DNA of 64,000 nt, taken from NCBI GenBank assembly GCA_937877535.1, contig CALFJF010000019.1, positions 1 to 64,000 on the forward strand, given 5' to 3'. This DNA comes from an uncultured Treponema sp. (GTDB lineage: Bacteria; Spirochaetota; Spirochaetia; Treponematales; Treponemataceae). Both the position numbers and the translations under genes were made by a program. The notes under the pieces were generated by a model. It saw nothing but the letters and a program-made list of their open reading frames with translations. It was not told the origin of the DNA and did not search any database. Below are positions 42,618-50,584 of this stretch, one piece after another; the first letter of the stretch is position 1; each line of letters begins with the position of its first letter.

Positions 42618-43529
42618 ATGCCTTTTCCCCGTCTGCCAAATCCGCTCTCGCCTCTTTCTTCACAAAATTGGATTACCGTTTTTGCGTTCTACGGACCGAG
42701 CGGAACGGGAAAAAGTTACCGCGCAAAATTTGTCGCAAAAAAATTCAAAACAAAGGCTTTAATCGACGACGGACTTTTGATTTTAGGGAACAAAATCCTC
42801 GCAGGATACAGCGCGAAACTCGAAAAAAATTACATGGGCGCAGTTCGCGTGGCTCTTTTTGACGACAAAGCGCACCGCGACAGCGTTGCAAAAGCGATAC
42901 GAACGCACAAAATCAAACGGCTTTTGATAATCGGAACGAGCGAAAAGATGATTCTCAAAATCACCGCGCGCTTGCAACTTCCAGAGCCAGTACGATTTGT
43001 CCGCATTGAAGAAATCGCGACAGAAGAAGAAATGGCGGAAGCGCGAAGAAGTCGCCAAATCGAAGGAAAACACATCATTCCCGTTCATTCTCACGAAATA
43101 AAACGAAAAACGTATTCAAAGATTTTCGTAAACTCGATTCGGGTCGTTTTAACAAAAAGACGCTGGCTTTCACAATTTTTGCGCTTTCTTCCAAAGGAAA
43201 AAGGCGTATCTGGAAACGGCGAATTTGAAAAATCAATAGTGCGTCCCGCTTTTAGCGTCCAAAAACGAAAAGCGATTTCGCACGCACGGCTCGCTTCTCT
43301 CACTTCTCGCTTTATGACGGAAACAAAAAGCGGAATTAGAATCAAAAAACTCGGCATAAAAAACGGGCAATCAGGCTACACGCTAAGCATAACTGCCGAC
43401 GTGCCGTCAGGAACGGAACTTTCGGAAATGCTCCAAAAAACGCGAACCTTTCTCATACAAAACATTGAGCGCGAATCGGGCGTGTTTATCGAAGAATTGC
43501 TTTTTGTGGTCGATAAATTGATTCGATAA
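42618..43529 (+). CDS. P-loop protein with a C-terminal Asp23/Gls24-like part
   Basis: A 303-residue protein. The Walker A motif YGPSGTGKSYRAKFVAKKF lies at about residues 24-42. Possible Walker B-like stretches are KRLLIIGTSE and ALIDDGLLIL. The C-terminal 80 residues (KSGIRIKKLGIKNGQSGYTL, then FLIQNIERESGVFIEELLFVVDKL) resemble the Asp23/Gls24 envelope-stress domain. I do not recognise this combination as a named family. No membrane segment. It is a single gene with a predicted leaderless start and a terminator. Confidence 0.65.
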   Translation: MPFPRLPNPLSPLSSQNWITVFAFYGPSGTGKSYRAKFVAKKFKTKALIDDGLLILGNKILAGYSAKLEKNYMGAVRVALFDDKAHRDSVAKAIRTHKIKRLLIIGTSEKMILKITARLQLPEPVRFVRIEEIATEEEMAEARRSRQIEGKHIIPVHSHEIKRKTYSKIFVNSIRVVLTKRRWLSQFLRFLPKEKGVSGNGEFEKSIVRPAFSVQKRKAISHARLASLTSRFMTETKSGIRIKKLGIKNGQSGYTLSITADVPSGTELSEMLQKTRTFLIQNIERESGVFIEELLFVVDKLIR

Positions 43530-43552
43530 GCAAGGGCGAAGTACGCCCTTGC
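43530..43552 (+). terminator. Terminator after the P-loop gene
   Basis: GCAAGGGCG pairs perfectly with CGCCCTTGC around AAGTA, followed by a T-rich run. It lies immediately after the stop and before the convergent purC end. Confidence 0.85.
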
Positions 43553-43571
43553 TTTCATTTTTTCGCTTTTT

Positions 43572-44423
43572 TTACAAATCGTACCCCGTGATTTTTTTCA
43601 CGCACTCGTGGTAGAGCTCGCTCGTCTTTTTGACGACATCGGCTGGGATTTCCTTGATGTTTGGGTCGCCAGCCAAGTTGTTCGCCTTGAGCCAGTCGCG
43701 GACAAACTGCTTGTCGTAGCTCGCGGGGCTTGTTCCCACTTTGTATTCGTTTGCGTTCCAAAATCGGCTTGAATCAGGTGTCAAAACCTCGTCCGCCAAA
43801 ACAAGGTCGCCGTTTTCGTCAAGCCCGAACTCAAACTTTGTGTCCGCGATGATGATTCCGTTTTTCGCCGCGTGCTCGTAGCACTTCTTGTAGATTGCGA
43901 GCGCGGCTTTTTCGATTTTCGTACCGAGTTCCGCGCCCAAGTCGTTTTTCATGTAGTCGAGCGTCACGTTGATGTCGTGTCCTTCCGCCGCCTTTGTTGA
44001 TGGAGTGACAATCGGCTCGTCGAGTTTTTCTGCCTGCTCGTATTTTTTCGTGAAAGAGTGCCCCAAGAACGGCTCGCCCTTTTTGTACGCCTCGTACATC
44101 GAGCCGAACATATAGCCGCGCACGATGACTTCATAGGGAATCATCTTGAGCTTTTTGACGAGAATCGTGCGCCCCTCGTACTCGCTTTTTTGGAATTCGG
44201 CGGGCATATCCTTTAAATTGGAAGAAATCATGTGATTCTTCACGATGTCGCCCGTCAAGTCGAACCAGAAATTCGAGAGAGCGTTCAAGACCTTGCCCTT
44301 GTCGGTGATGAGCGTGGGCAGAATGACATCGAACGCGCTGATTCTGTCGGTGGTGACGATGACCATGCGCCCGTCTTCCAAGTCGTACACTTCGCGGACT
44401 TTCCCGCTGATAATTTTTTTCAT
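43572..44423 (-). CDS. purC: Phosphoribosylaminoimidazole-succinocarboxamide synthase
   Basis: A 283-residue protein with GAGG before the ATG. Motifs: SGKVREVYDLEDGRMVIVTT, DRISAFDVILPTLITDKG, LNALSNFWFD, VRGYMFGSMYEAYKKG and IIADTKFEFGL. It joins aspartate to CAIR in purine synthesis. No other pur gene is adjacent. It is convergent with the P-loop gene and divergent from pcnB. Confidence 0.95.
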   Translation of the reverse strand: MKKIISGKVREVYDLEDGRMVIVTTDRISAFDVILPTLITDKGKVLNALSNFWFDLTGDIVKNHMISSNLKDMPAEFQKSEYEGRTILVKKLKMIPYEVIVRGYMFGSMYEAYKKGEPFLGHSFTKKYEQAEKLDEPIVTPSTKAAEGHDINVTLDYMKNDLGAELGTKIEKAALAIYKKCYEHAAKNGIIIADTKFEFGLDENGDLVLADEVLTPDSSRFWNANEYKVGTSPASYDKQFVRDWLKANNLAGDPNIKEIPADVVKKTSELYHECVKKITGYDL

Positions 44424-44544
44424 AATCTTACCTCAAAAGTTTGTTTATTTTACCATTGTGCGCCGTTGTTTACAACAGAGGGCGTTTCGGTGTATCATTT
44501 TAGGAGATTTGGGCAGCAGGGAAATTAAAGGAGGGAAAATTTCG

Positions 44545-44565
44545 TTGCCCGTGCGGACAATGTAA
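44545..44565 (+). CDS. Possible 6-codon leader peptide coupled to pcnB
   Basis: AAAGGAGGG (44528-44536) is too far from the pcnB ATG (28 bases) but well placed for a TTG at 44545 (or GTG at 44551). The frame reads TTG-CCC-GTG-CGG-ACA-ATG-TAA, and its stop shares the last base with the pcnB ATG (TAATG). This would give coupled re-initiation. The TTG start is an inference. Confidence 0.4.
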   Translation: MPVRTM

Positions 44566-45659
44566 TGCTTTATAGATATTCAAAAAACGAGAAAGGAAAA
44601 CCCGTCAAAAAAGCGGTAGTTTATACACGAGAAGAGCACAAAATTGCGCGGAACGCGATTGACGATAACGCACTCAAAATCGTGGAACATTTGAGAGGTT
44701 GCGGATTTGAAGCGTACATTGTGGGAGGCGCGGTTCGAGACCTCATGGTCGGAAAAACGCCAAAAGATTTTGACATCGTAACCGACGCGACTCCCTCAAG
44801 AATCAAACGGCTTTTTAGAAATTCGCGCATAATCGGAAAACGATTTCGGCTTGTCCATGTTTTTTTTGGCGAAAAGATTTTTGAAGTTGCCACGTTTCGC
44901 TCGATTGCAGCAGGTTCAATCGGAAACGATTTTGGAAATATGGACGAGGACGTTCAGCGACGCGATTTTACACTCAACGCGCTCTACTACGACCCGATTA
45001 AAGAACAAGTGATTGATTACGTTGGCGGAGTTGAGGACATAAAAGCAAAAATCCTTCGCCCCGTCATTTCTCTCGATAGGATTTTTGAAGAAGACCCCGT
45101 GAGAATGCTCCGCGCGGTGAAATTTTCAGCGACGCTCGATTTTCGGCTTCCGCACGCGCTCAAATCAAAAATAAAGAAAAACGCGCATTTGCTTTCATCG
45201 ATTTCTCCGTCAAGGCTCACCGAGGAATTGCTCAAAATCATAAACGGAGCGCACGCCCACGAAATTTTTAAATCCGCCATTGAACACGACATTTTTATGT
45301 ATCTTCAACCGCTCGCTTGCTCGATGATGGCGGGAAAAAGCGATTTTGAGCGGAATTATATGGAAAATATTGCAAAAATGGACGCGCTTTCACGCGAGCA
45401 TCCTGAAGCAAGGCTTGGAAAAAAACTTTCGTTTATGCTCAAAGATTTTGTTTCTTCCCTCACCGACTGGAAACGAGAAACGCTCCAAAAATCAAATCCA
45501 AATGAACTATACGCAAAAGTGTGGTCGCAATGCCGCTCGTTTGTGCTTCCGATGAATCCACAAAGAATCGAACTTGAGTACGCGATTCGCTCGGTAATGC
45601 AAGAACTCGGCGTGCCTGTACGACAATCAAAAAAAGGCAACGCTAATAATTCATGTTGA
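44565..45659 (+). CDS. pcnB: Poly(A) polymerase / tRNA nucleotidyltransferase family protein
   Basis: A 364-residue protein with a basic N-terminus, then YIVGGAVRDLMVGKTPKDFD (G-G-x-V-R-D and the DxD metal site), RRDFTLNALYYD and the VRMLRAVKFSATLDF motif. The long basic lead before the GG motif and the RRDFTxNAL context fit PcnB rather than CCA-adding enzymes, but the split is not certain. Its stop overlaps the convergent outer-membrane-protein gene by 17 bases. Confidence 0.85.
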   Translation: MLYRYSKNEKGKPVKKAVVYTREEHKIARNAIDDNALKIVEHLRGCGFEAYIVGGAVRDLMVGKTPKDFDIVTDATPSRIKRLFRNSRIIGKRFRLVHVFFGEKIFEVATFRSIAAGSIGNDFGNMDEDVQRRDFTLNALYYDPIKEQVIDYVGGVEDIKAKILRPVISLDRIFEEDPVRMLRAVKFSATLDFRLPHALKSKIKKNAHLLSSISPSRLTEELLKIINGAHAHEIFKSAIEHDIFMYLQPLACSMMAGKSDFERNYMENIAKMDALSREHPEARLGKKLSFMLKDFVSSLTDWKRETLQKSNPNELYAKVWSQCRSFVLPMNPQRIELEYAIRSVMQELGVPVRQSKKGNANNSC

Positions 45660-46899
45660 TTTTTATGTATGTTCCAAGGATAATCTTGGATTTTTCTTTA
45701 TCGTAATCCCACTCAACTCCAGTTCTCCACGAGGCGTGAGGAAAAATATCAGAAACGCTCACGCCCAATTTTAGAAGCCCTTTTTTATCAAAAAAATCGT
45801 GTTTCCAGGTTGTGCCGACTTTTATGTTCCGATTTTTTCCGAGCCGACTTACTCCTGCGTTCAACGCGATTTTATCGCTGTGCTTGTCTTCTTCCGCGTT
45901 TGGAGCAAAAACATCTTGAACTTCCACGTTAAATCCTGCGTCAAAAAAATCGATGTTCCACCAGCGGTAAATTCCGAGCGTGGAAACAAAACGACTAAAC
46001 GCGCTCATGTCGCTTCCGCGCGAAGAAAACGCACTTTTTATTGCGCTGACATCTTGAATTCGGCTCAATTCTTGGGCGTAAACGTCAAATCCAAAAATCG
46101 TGCGCTTTAATTCCATTCCAAGAATCGGATTTTGATGTTTTGTCGCGCGTGCGCCGTCCTCTGACGGAAAACGCCTTGCAAACACGTTTACGCTCGTTTT
46201 TTTTACAATCATTTCAACGCTCAAAGCCACAGAAATATCATCAGACGTTGGAGAAGTTGCGTTTCCGTCATACAGAGCCACAGCGGTAACAGTTCCCGTC
46301 CAAAGCGGAATTGTAACGACTCCAGAAAGCGAATCGATGGAATCGTAGAGAATATTTGTGTAATGAGCGTCCGTATCGTTGTCGTAAAACTCGTCGTTGG
46401 CATCGCTAAAAATGCGCGTATTTCCCCAAACGGTGGATTTTTTCCCCGCGCAAATATAAATTTTGTCGAGCATCAAATAATTCACATACAATTCGTATAA
46501 TTCAAGCCACTGTCCCGAAGGTCGAGCGGTTTTGAGAGAGCCGTGAACGGCGATTGTTTTATCAAGCCGTGAATCAAAAGCAAGATAATGAGAAAAATCG
46601 AGATACCCCGTGTAATCGTTTTCGCCGTCATCGCGCACAAAAGCAAGTCCCACTTCGGCGGCAATTCGCCCCGAAAATTTCAATGGAACAAAAAAAGGCA
46701 ATGCACTCTTTTCCGTTTTTTCCTCAGTTTCAGATTCTTCCGCCGCTAACGGCTCTGAAATGTCCTCCGCGCCTTCAAAAATGGACTCAAGGTCAAAATA
46801 ATCGCCCTCTTCTTCAAAAAAATCCTCGCTCTCTTCCGACGAAAAAACGCGAAAAGACGCAAAAATCAAAAGTGCGACAAAAAAAACAACATATTTCAT
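45643..46899 (-). CDS. Probable outer-membrane beta-barrel protein
   Basis: A 418-residue protein. A signal peptide (residues 1-20) is followed by an acidic stretch of about 45 residues (EEEGDYFDLESIFEGAED), then alternating beta-strand-like sequence to the end, closing on Asn-Tyr as in many barrels. Strand motifs such as FDVYAQELSRIQ, LNAGVSRLGKNRNIKVGTTW and GVEWDYDKEKSKIILGTYI fit a porin-like barrel. I cannot name a substrate. It overlaps the LolA-like gene by ATGA, so the export operon is translationally coupled. Confidence 0.7.
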   Translation of the reverse strand: MKYVVFFVALLIFASFRVFSSEESEDFFEEEGDYFDLESIFEGAEDISEPLAAEESETEEKTEKSALPFFVPLKFSGRIAAEVGLAFVRDDGENDYTGYLDFSHYLAFDSRLDKTIAVHGSLKTARPSGQWLELYELYVNYLMLDKIYICAGKKSTVWGNTRIFSDANDEFYDNDTDAHYTNILYDSIDSLSGVVTIPLWTGTVTAVALYDGNATSPTSDDISVALSVEMIVKKTSVNVFARRFPSEDGARATKHQNPILGMELKRTIFGFDVYAQELSRIQDVSAIKSAFSSRGSDMSAFSRFVSTLGIYRWWNIDFFDAGFNVEVQDVFAPNAEEDKHSDKIALNAGVSRLGKNRNIKVGTTWKHDFFDKKGLLKLGVSVSDIFPHASWRTGVEWDYDKEKSKIILGTYIKINMNY

Positions 46900-47690
46900 C
46901 GTGCGCTCATCAACTCAAGATATGGCTTTGTGTAAACGCTGTCGTCGAGTTTTGAAAAAGACGGCGAAGAAAGCACAATCGTGGTGCGCTCGTTTTGCAT
47001 TTTGCCGCCGATTTTTTTTCCGCGAAGTTCGTCTTGAATCACCATGTTCACTGGAACGGAACGCTTTTCAGAGCCAAGGGAAACGCTTTGATACGACGGA
47101 ATTGCAAGTGTGCGGAGTTTTTTTCCAGAAAGGCTGTAATCTTCGCGTTTTCTCACGAAGCCGTCGTTTTTTGAAATCCAAAGACGCATTTTCGGATATT
47201 CAACGTTTTTTACGCTTGCCGTCAATTCCACCAAAACGCAATCGTAAGAGCCGAGTTTTACTTCAGAGTGTTTTTCAATTTTGTAATTTCTGGCGTAATA
47301 TTGAGGAGCAAAATCCGACGTATTTGCGTTTGTGCCTTGAAACGTATCGCGTGCGCTCGTAAACGTAAATCTTCCGTCGGCGGGGTCGTAAAACCAAACG
47401 GTTTCGTCGGATTGCAAATAGCCTTTTCCTTTATCTTTTTCTGGCGCGTTGATTAAAATCGTCCATTTTGAAGTCTTGTCCCGTCTGTGAAGCGTTGCGC
47501 GGGTTTCGCTTTTGTCCTCGCCAGGTTTATCCTGCACCACGATGCACTGTGCCGTAAAATCGCTTTCAAAAAACGCCGTGTTCGCTTCCGCCATTTTTAA
47601 AAGCGTACGCGCTTCGCTATCCGTAACGGCAAAAATCGAAGCGGAAAGAACTAAAATCAAACAAAACGGTACGATTTTTTTTATTTTCAT
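46896..47690 (-). CDS. LolA-like outer-membrane lipoprotein-sorting protein
   Basis: A 264-residue protein from the ATG at 47690 (AAGGAG upstream). A signal peptide (residues 1-20) precedes a LolA/LolB-like beta fold: FTAQCIVVQDKPGEDKSETR, TVWFYDPADGRFTF and MRLWISKNDGFVRKREDYS. Such proteins carry lipoproteins or lipid-like cargo across the periplasm. The two permeases upstream on the minus strand and the barrel downstream complete an envelope-export set. Confidence 0.8.
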   Translation of the reverse strand: MKIKKIVPFCLILVLSASIFAVTDSEARTLLKMAEANTAFFESDFTAQCIVVQDKPGEDKSETRATLHRRDKTSKWTILINAPEKDKGKGYLQSDETVWFYDPADGRFTFTSARDTFQGTNANTSDFAPQYYARNYKIEKHSEVKLGSYDCVLVELTASVKNVEYPKMRLWISKNDGFVRKREDYSLSGKKLRTLAIPSYQSVSLGSEKRSVPVNMVIQDELRGKKIGGKMQNERTTIVLSSPSFSKLDDSVYTKPYLELMSAR

Positions 47691-47759
47691 TTTTTTCTCC
47701 TTATGAAAATGCTTTTTAGAAATGAACATTTTTCATTGTTTCAAGTTTCTGTTTTTTTT

Positions 47760-49070
47760 TCAGAGAGCCTCGCCCGCAGAGAGAGCCGCCGCTGGCATCA
47801 TTTTTACGGTTTTCCGCACAGACCAAAACGCCACAAAAAGCGTTGAAAGCAAAACGAGCGCGATTATTATCGCCCCGCCACTCCAATCCGTAACAGGAAC
47901 GATTACGCCTTGAGTCAAAAAAATGTCAAAAGATGGAATCATCGAAAAATCAAAAAGAGAAATTATTTTTTCGGCAATCAGGCAAAAAACAACGCCAAAC
48001 GAACTTCCAAGGAAAATCAAAAATGCCGCCTCTGACAAAAGCGAAAAAAGGAGCGTGTGCCTTTTCATTCCAAGCGAGCGATACGTTCCGATTTCAACGA
48101 GTCGCCTTATAACAATGACGCGCCACGTGCTTCCAACGCCAGAAACGATTATCAAAATGAGCAAAAAAATCACGCAAAAAGACACCATTTTCATCGCCCT
48201 CTCCATTATGCGCACGTCAGAAAGATTTGCCGAAAGCGGAATAAGCGCAAGAGTCGGCTCTGAAAAACCTTTTGAAAGAAGAACATCGTAAAAATCGCGC
48301 TTGTCGTCAACGAGCGGAAACATACGGAATCCCTCGTCAATCAGCGCGTTTTGAAGTAAAAGCGCGGTCTTTTCTGTGGCATTTTTTGCAAACGTATCAA
48401 TGCAAATGCGATTCGCCCAAGAATTCGGCATTGAATACGCCGAAACGAGCGTGGAAAAATCTGCGTAACTCGTGTACATTCCAAAAACGCTCGAATCGCG
48501 GTAAATGCCAGAAACCACAAAAGAAGCCGTGTTCAAATATCCGTCGGAATCTTCGAGTAACAGCGTAATTTCATCACCCACGACGCAACCGAGCGTGCGA
48601 GCAGCGGGCAGCGGCAAAATCACAAACGCACCGTTTTCCTTTGGAAGCGAGCCTTGCACGAACGACAATCTTTCAAGCAGATTCCGCTCTTTTTGAAAAT
48701 CGACTCCTTTTATAACGCGCTGATGCGCTTCCGCGCCCTCAAAAAAGAACGCAGAATCAAAGGCGTTATAATCAAATCGCTTACTGATTTTGAACGGAAT
48801 GGAGCATTTTTCAAATGCGGCTTCGACTTTTGGCACGTATTCGTCAACCAAAGGAAGCGTCAAAGACGATTCTCCGCCAAGAACGCAATAATCTCCGCCG
48901 TAATAAATGCGCGCTTTGTCTGCAAGCGACAAAATCATGCCACGATTTACAGAAAGCGCAAACAGAGCCACGCCAACTCCAAAAAAACACGCAAAAAAAA
49001 GCGACGAATACTCCCGCCGTCTATAAAAAAACGAGCGGACAGCAAGCAAAAAAAACACAGGAATTCTCAT
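47760..49070 (-). CDS. FtsX-like ABC transporter permease 2
   Basis: A 436-residue protein from the ATG at 49070. One N-terminal membrane segment (about 20-40) is followed by a large periplasmic MacB-like domain, then three C-terminal membrane segments. The element RRLVEIGTYRSLGMKRHTLLF is the conserved permease loop of the LolC/E and MacB type. It overlaps the first permease gene by ATGA. Together they probably form a heterodimeric Lol- or Mac-type exporter. Confidence 0.83.
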   Translation of the reverse strand: MRIPVFFLLAVRSFFYRRREYSSLFFACFFGVGVALFALSVNRGMILSLADKARIYYGGDYCVLGGESSLTLPLVDEYVPKVEAAFEKCSIPFKISKRFDYNAFDSAFFFEGAEAHQRVIKGVDFQKERNLLERLSFVQGSLPKENGAFVILPLPAARTLGCVVGDEITLLLEDSDGYLNTASFVVSGIYRDSSVFGMYTSYADFSTLVSAYSMPNSWANRICIDTFAKNATEKTALLLQNALIDEGFRMFPLVDDKRDFYDVLLSKGFSEPTLALIPLSANLSDVRIMERAMKMVSFCVIFLLILIIVSGVGSTWRVIVIRRLVEIGTYRSLGMKRHTLLFSLLSEAAFLIFLGSSFGVVFCLIAEKIISLFDFSMIPSFDIFLTQGVIVPVTDWSGGAIIIALVLLSTLFVAFWSVRKTVKMMPAAALSAGEAL

Positions 49071-50509
49071 CTTGACGCTCCTTGCATTGCGCTTACGGGA
49101 CTCACTTTGAGAGCGATAAAAACGGGACGAAACCAAGAAAAAAGCCCTAAAAATGCTGCAACTAAAAACGAACAAAAAAGATTTCCCGCGCTAATCTGTG
49201 TCAAAAACTCGTCGGCTCCAAAAAGTTGCGAAAGAAACGGATTTGAAAGCGGAATGTGAGCCACGTTCAAAAGTCGTGAAATCAAAAAACCCAAAAAAAG
49301 CCCCAAAAGCCCCGCAAAACAAGAAAGAATCATCGTTTCCGCCATGCACTCAAAAGAAACAAAAAATCTGGAAGCCCCAAGAGCGCGCATTGTGCCAATT
49401 TCTCGCGTTCGGTCAAGGATTCCCACAACAAGCGAATTGTTCACAATGACAAACCCCGCAAGCAAAATCACAAAAATCCCCGCGTTCAAAATGATTCTAA
49501 GCGCGTAAATGTAAAGCGCGCTGCTTCCCGCCGCGCTCCGCCAAGAAACCGCTTCCACGTTGTACCCGCGCTCCTTGAAAATTTTGTTCAGCGTTTTTAT
49601 GATAAACGCCTCTTTTTTTGTTCTCAAAAGCAAAAAATTCCATTGATTTTTCCGCGAAGACGGACTTTGCTCAAAAAAACGTTCTTCAAAGTTTTCGGGT
49701 TTTTCGTCGATTTCTGTCAAAAAATCGGCAGAAAAATCGAGCGAAAATAAATCGTCGATAGAATCAAGAGAATCAAAATTTCCAATTTGTTCGGTTTCGA
49801 GGTCGGAATTTTCTTTGGCTTTTGCGTTTTTTTCCGTTTCCGTCGAAGGATACGAAAGAAGTTCCCGAAGCGTGTCCGCGTCGAGGATTGCAAGTCGCTC
49901 AAAAATCGAGTTTTCGGAAGGATATTCAAAAGAAGCGCGGAGCGGAACGGAGCGAATCCTTGAAGAAAGCCCGTCCGCAACAACAAATTGCACTTCGTTT
50001 CCAAGCGGAACTTTGAGCCAATCAAAAAAGCGCGAAGGCAAAATCACGCCTTCTTCCCCGTTTTTGAAAGGCTCGCCAGAACTGATTTTGAGCGAACTCA
50101 TAAAATTCAAATACGTTGGATTTTCAACGCCAAAGACAAAACACGGCTCTTTGTCGCCGTAAAAATCAAGAATCGCCCTTCCCGACAAAATCGGAACAAA
50201 AGAAGCGATTTCTTTGACGCGCGAACAAACGCTTTCGATTTCCTCGAACGGCTCAAGAAGCGGAATTGTCGAAAACTCGCCCGTAAATGGCGTTTCGTCG
50301 CCAAAAAGACTAAGCGGAATGTCGTATTTTGGGCGAATCACAACGTCTCCCGTAATGCTCGTTTTGAAAGACTCGCGGACTCCGCGTTCGGCACTATCGA
50401 GCGTTGCGTTTGTAACAACGAGCAACGCGATTGCAAACGCAATAAAAATCACGATTACGAGCGAACTTTTTCTTGAAATGACATTTTTGAAAGCCAATGA
50501 AATTATCAC
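49067..50509 (-). CDS. FtsX-like ABC transporter permease 1
   Basis: A 480-residue protein starting with GTG. It has an N-terminal membrane segment (about 14-34), a periplasmic domain, and three C-terminal segments with the permease loop RTREIGTMRALGASRFFV. A charged insertion rich in Asp, Glu and Ser (about 215-290) breaks the periplasmic domain and is unusual for the family. TATACT lies 7 bases before the GTG with no ribosome-binding site, suggesting a leaderless transcript. It is the first gene of the operon, and no ATPase gene accompanies it. Confidence 0.83.
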   Translation of the reverse strand: MIISLAFKNVISRKSSLVIVIFIAFAIALLVVTNATLDSAERGVRESFKTSITGDVVIRPKYDIPLSLFGDETPFTGEFSTIPLLEPFEEIESVCSRVKEIASFVPILSGRAILDFYGDKEPCFVFGVENPTYLNFMSSLKISSGEPFKNGEEGVILPSRFFDWLKVPLGNEVQFVVADGLSSRIRSVPLRASFEYPSENSIFERLAILDADTLRELLSYPSTETEKNAKAKENSDLETEQIGNFDSLDSIDDLFSLDFSADFLTEIDEKPENFEERFFEQSPSSRKNQWNFLLLRTKKEAFIIKTLNKIFKERGYNVEAVSWRSAAGSSALYIYALRIILNAGIFVILLAGFVIVNNSLVVGILDRTREIGTMRALGASRFFVSFECMAETMILSCFAGLLGLFLGFLISRLLNVAHIPLSNPFLSQLFGADEFLTQISAGNLFCSFLVAAFLGLFSWFRPVFIALKVSPVSAMQGASR

Positions 50510-50549
50510 GCAAAAAAGTATAACAAAAAAATCGAGTTTATTTAAGACA

Positions 50550-50581
50550 AAAAAAGGGCAAGGAAAACTCCCTGCCCTTTT
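50550..50581 (-). terminator. Terminator after glgA
   Basis: AAAGGGCA and TGCCCTTT pair, with an adjacent GG/CC after a one-base bulge. On the minus strand a T run follows. It lies between the end of glgA and the start of the permease operon. Confidence 0.75.
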
Positions 50582-50584
50582 GAT

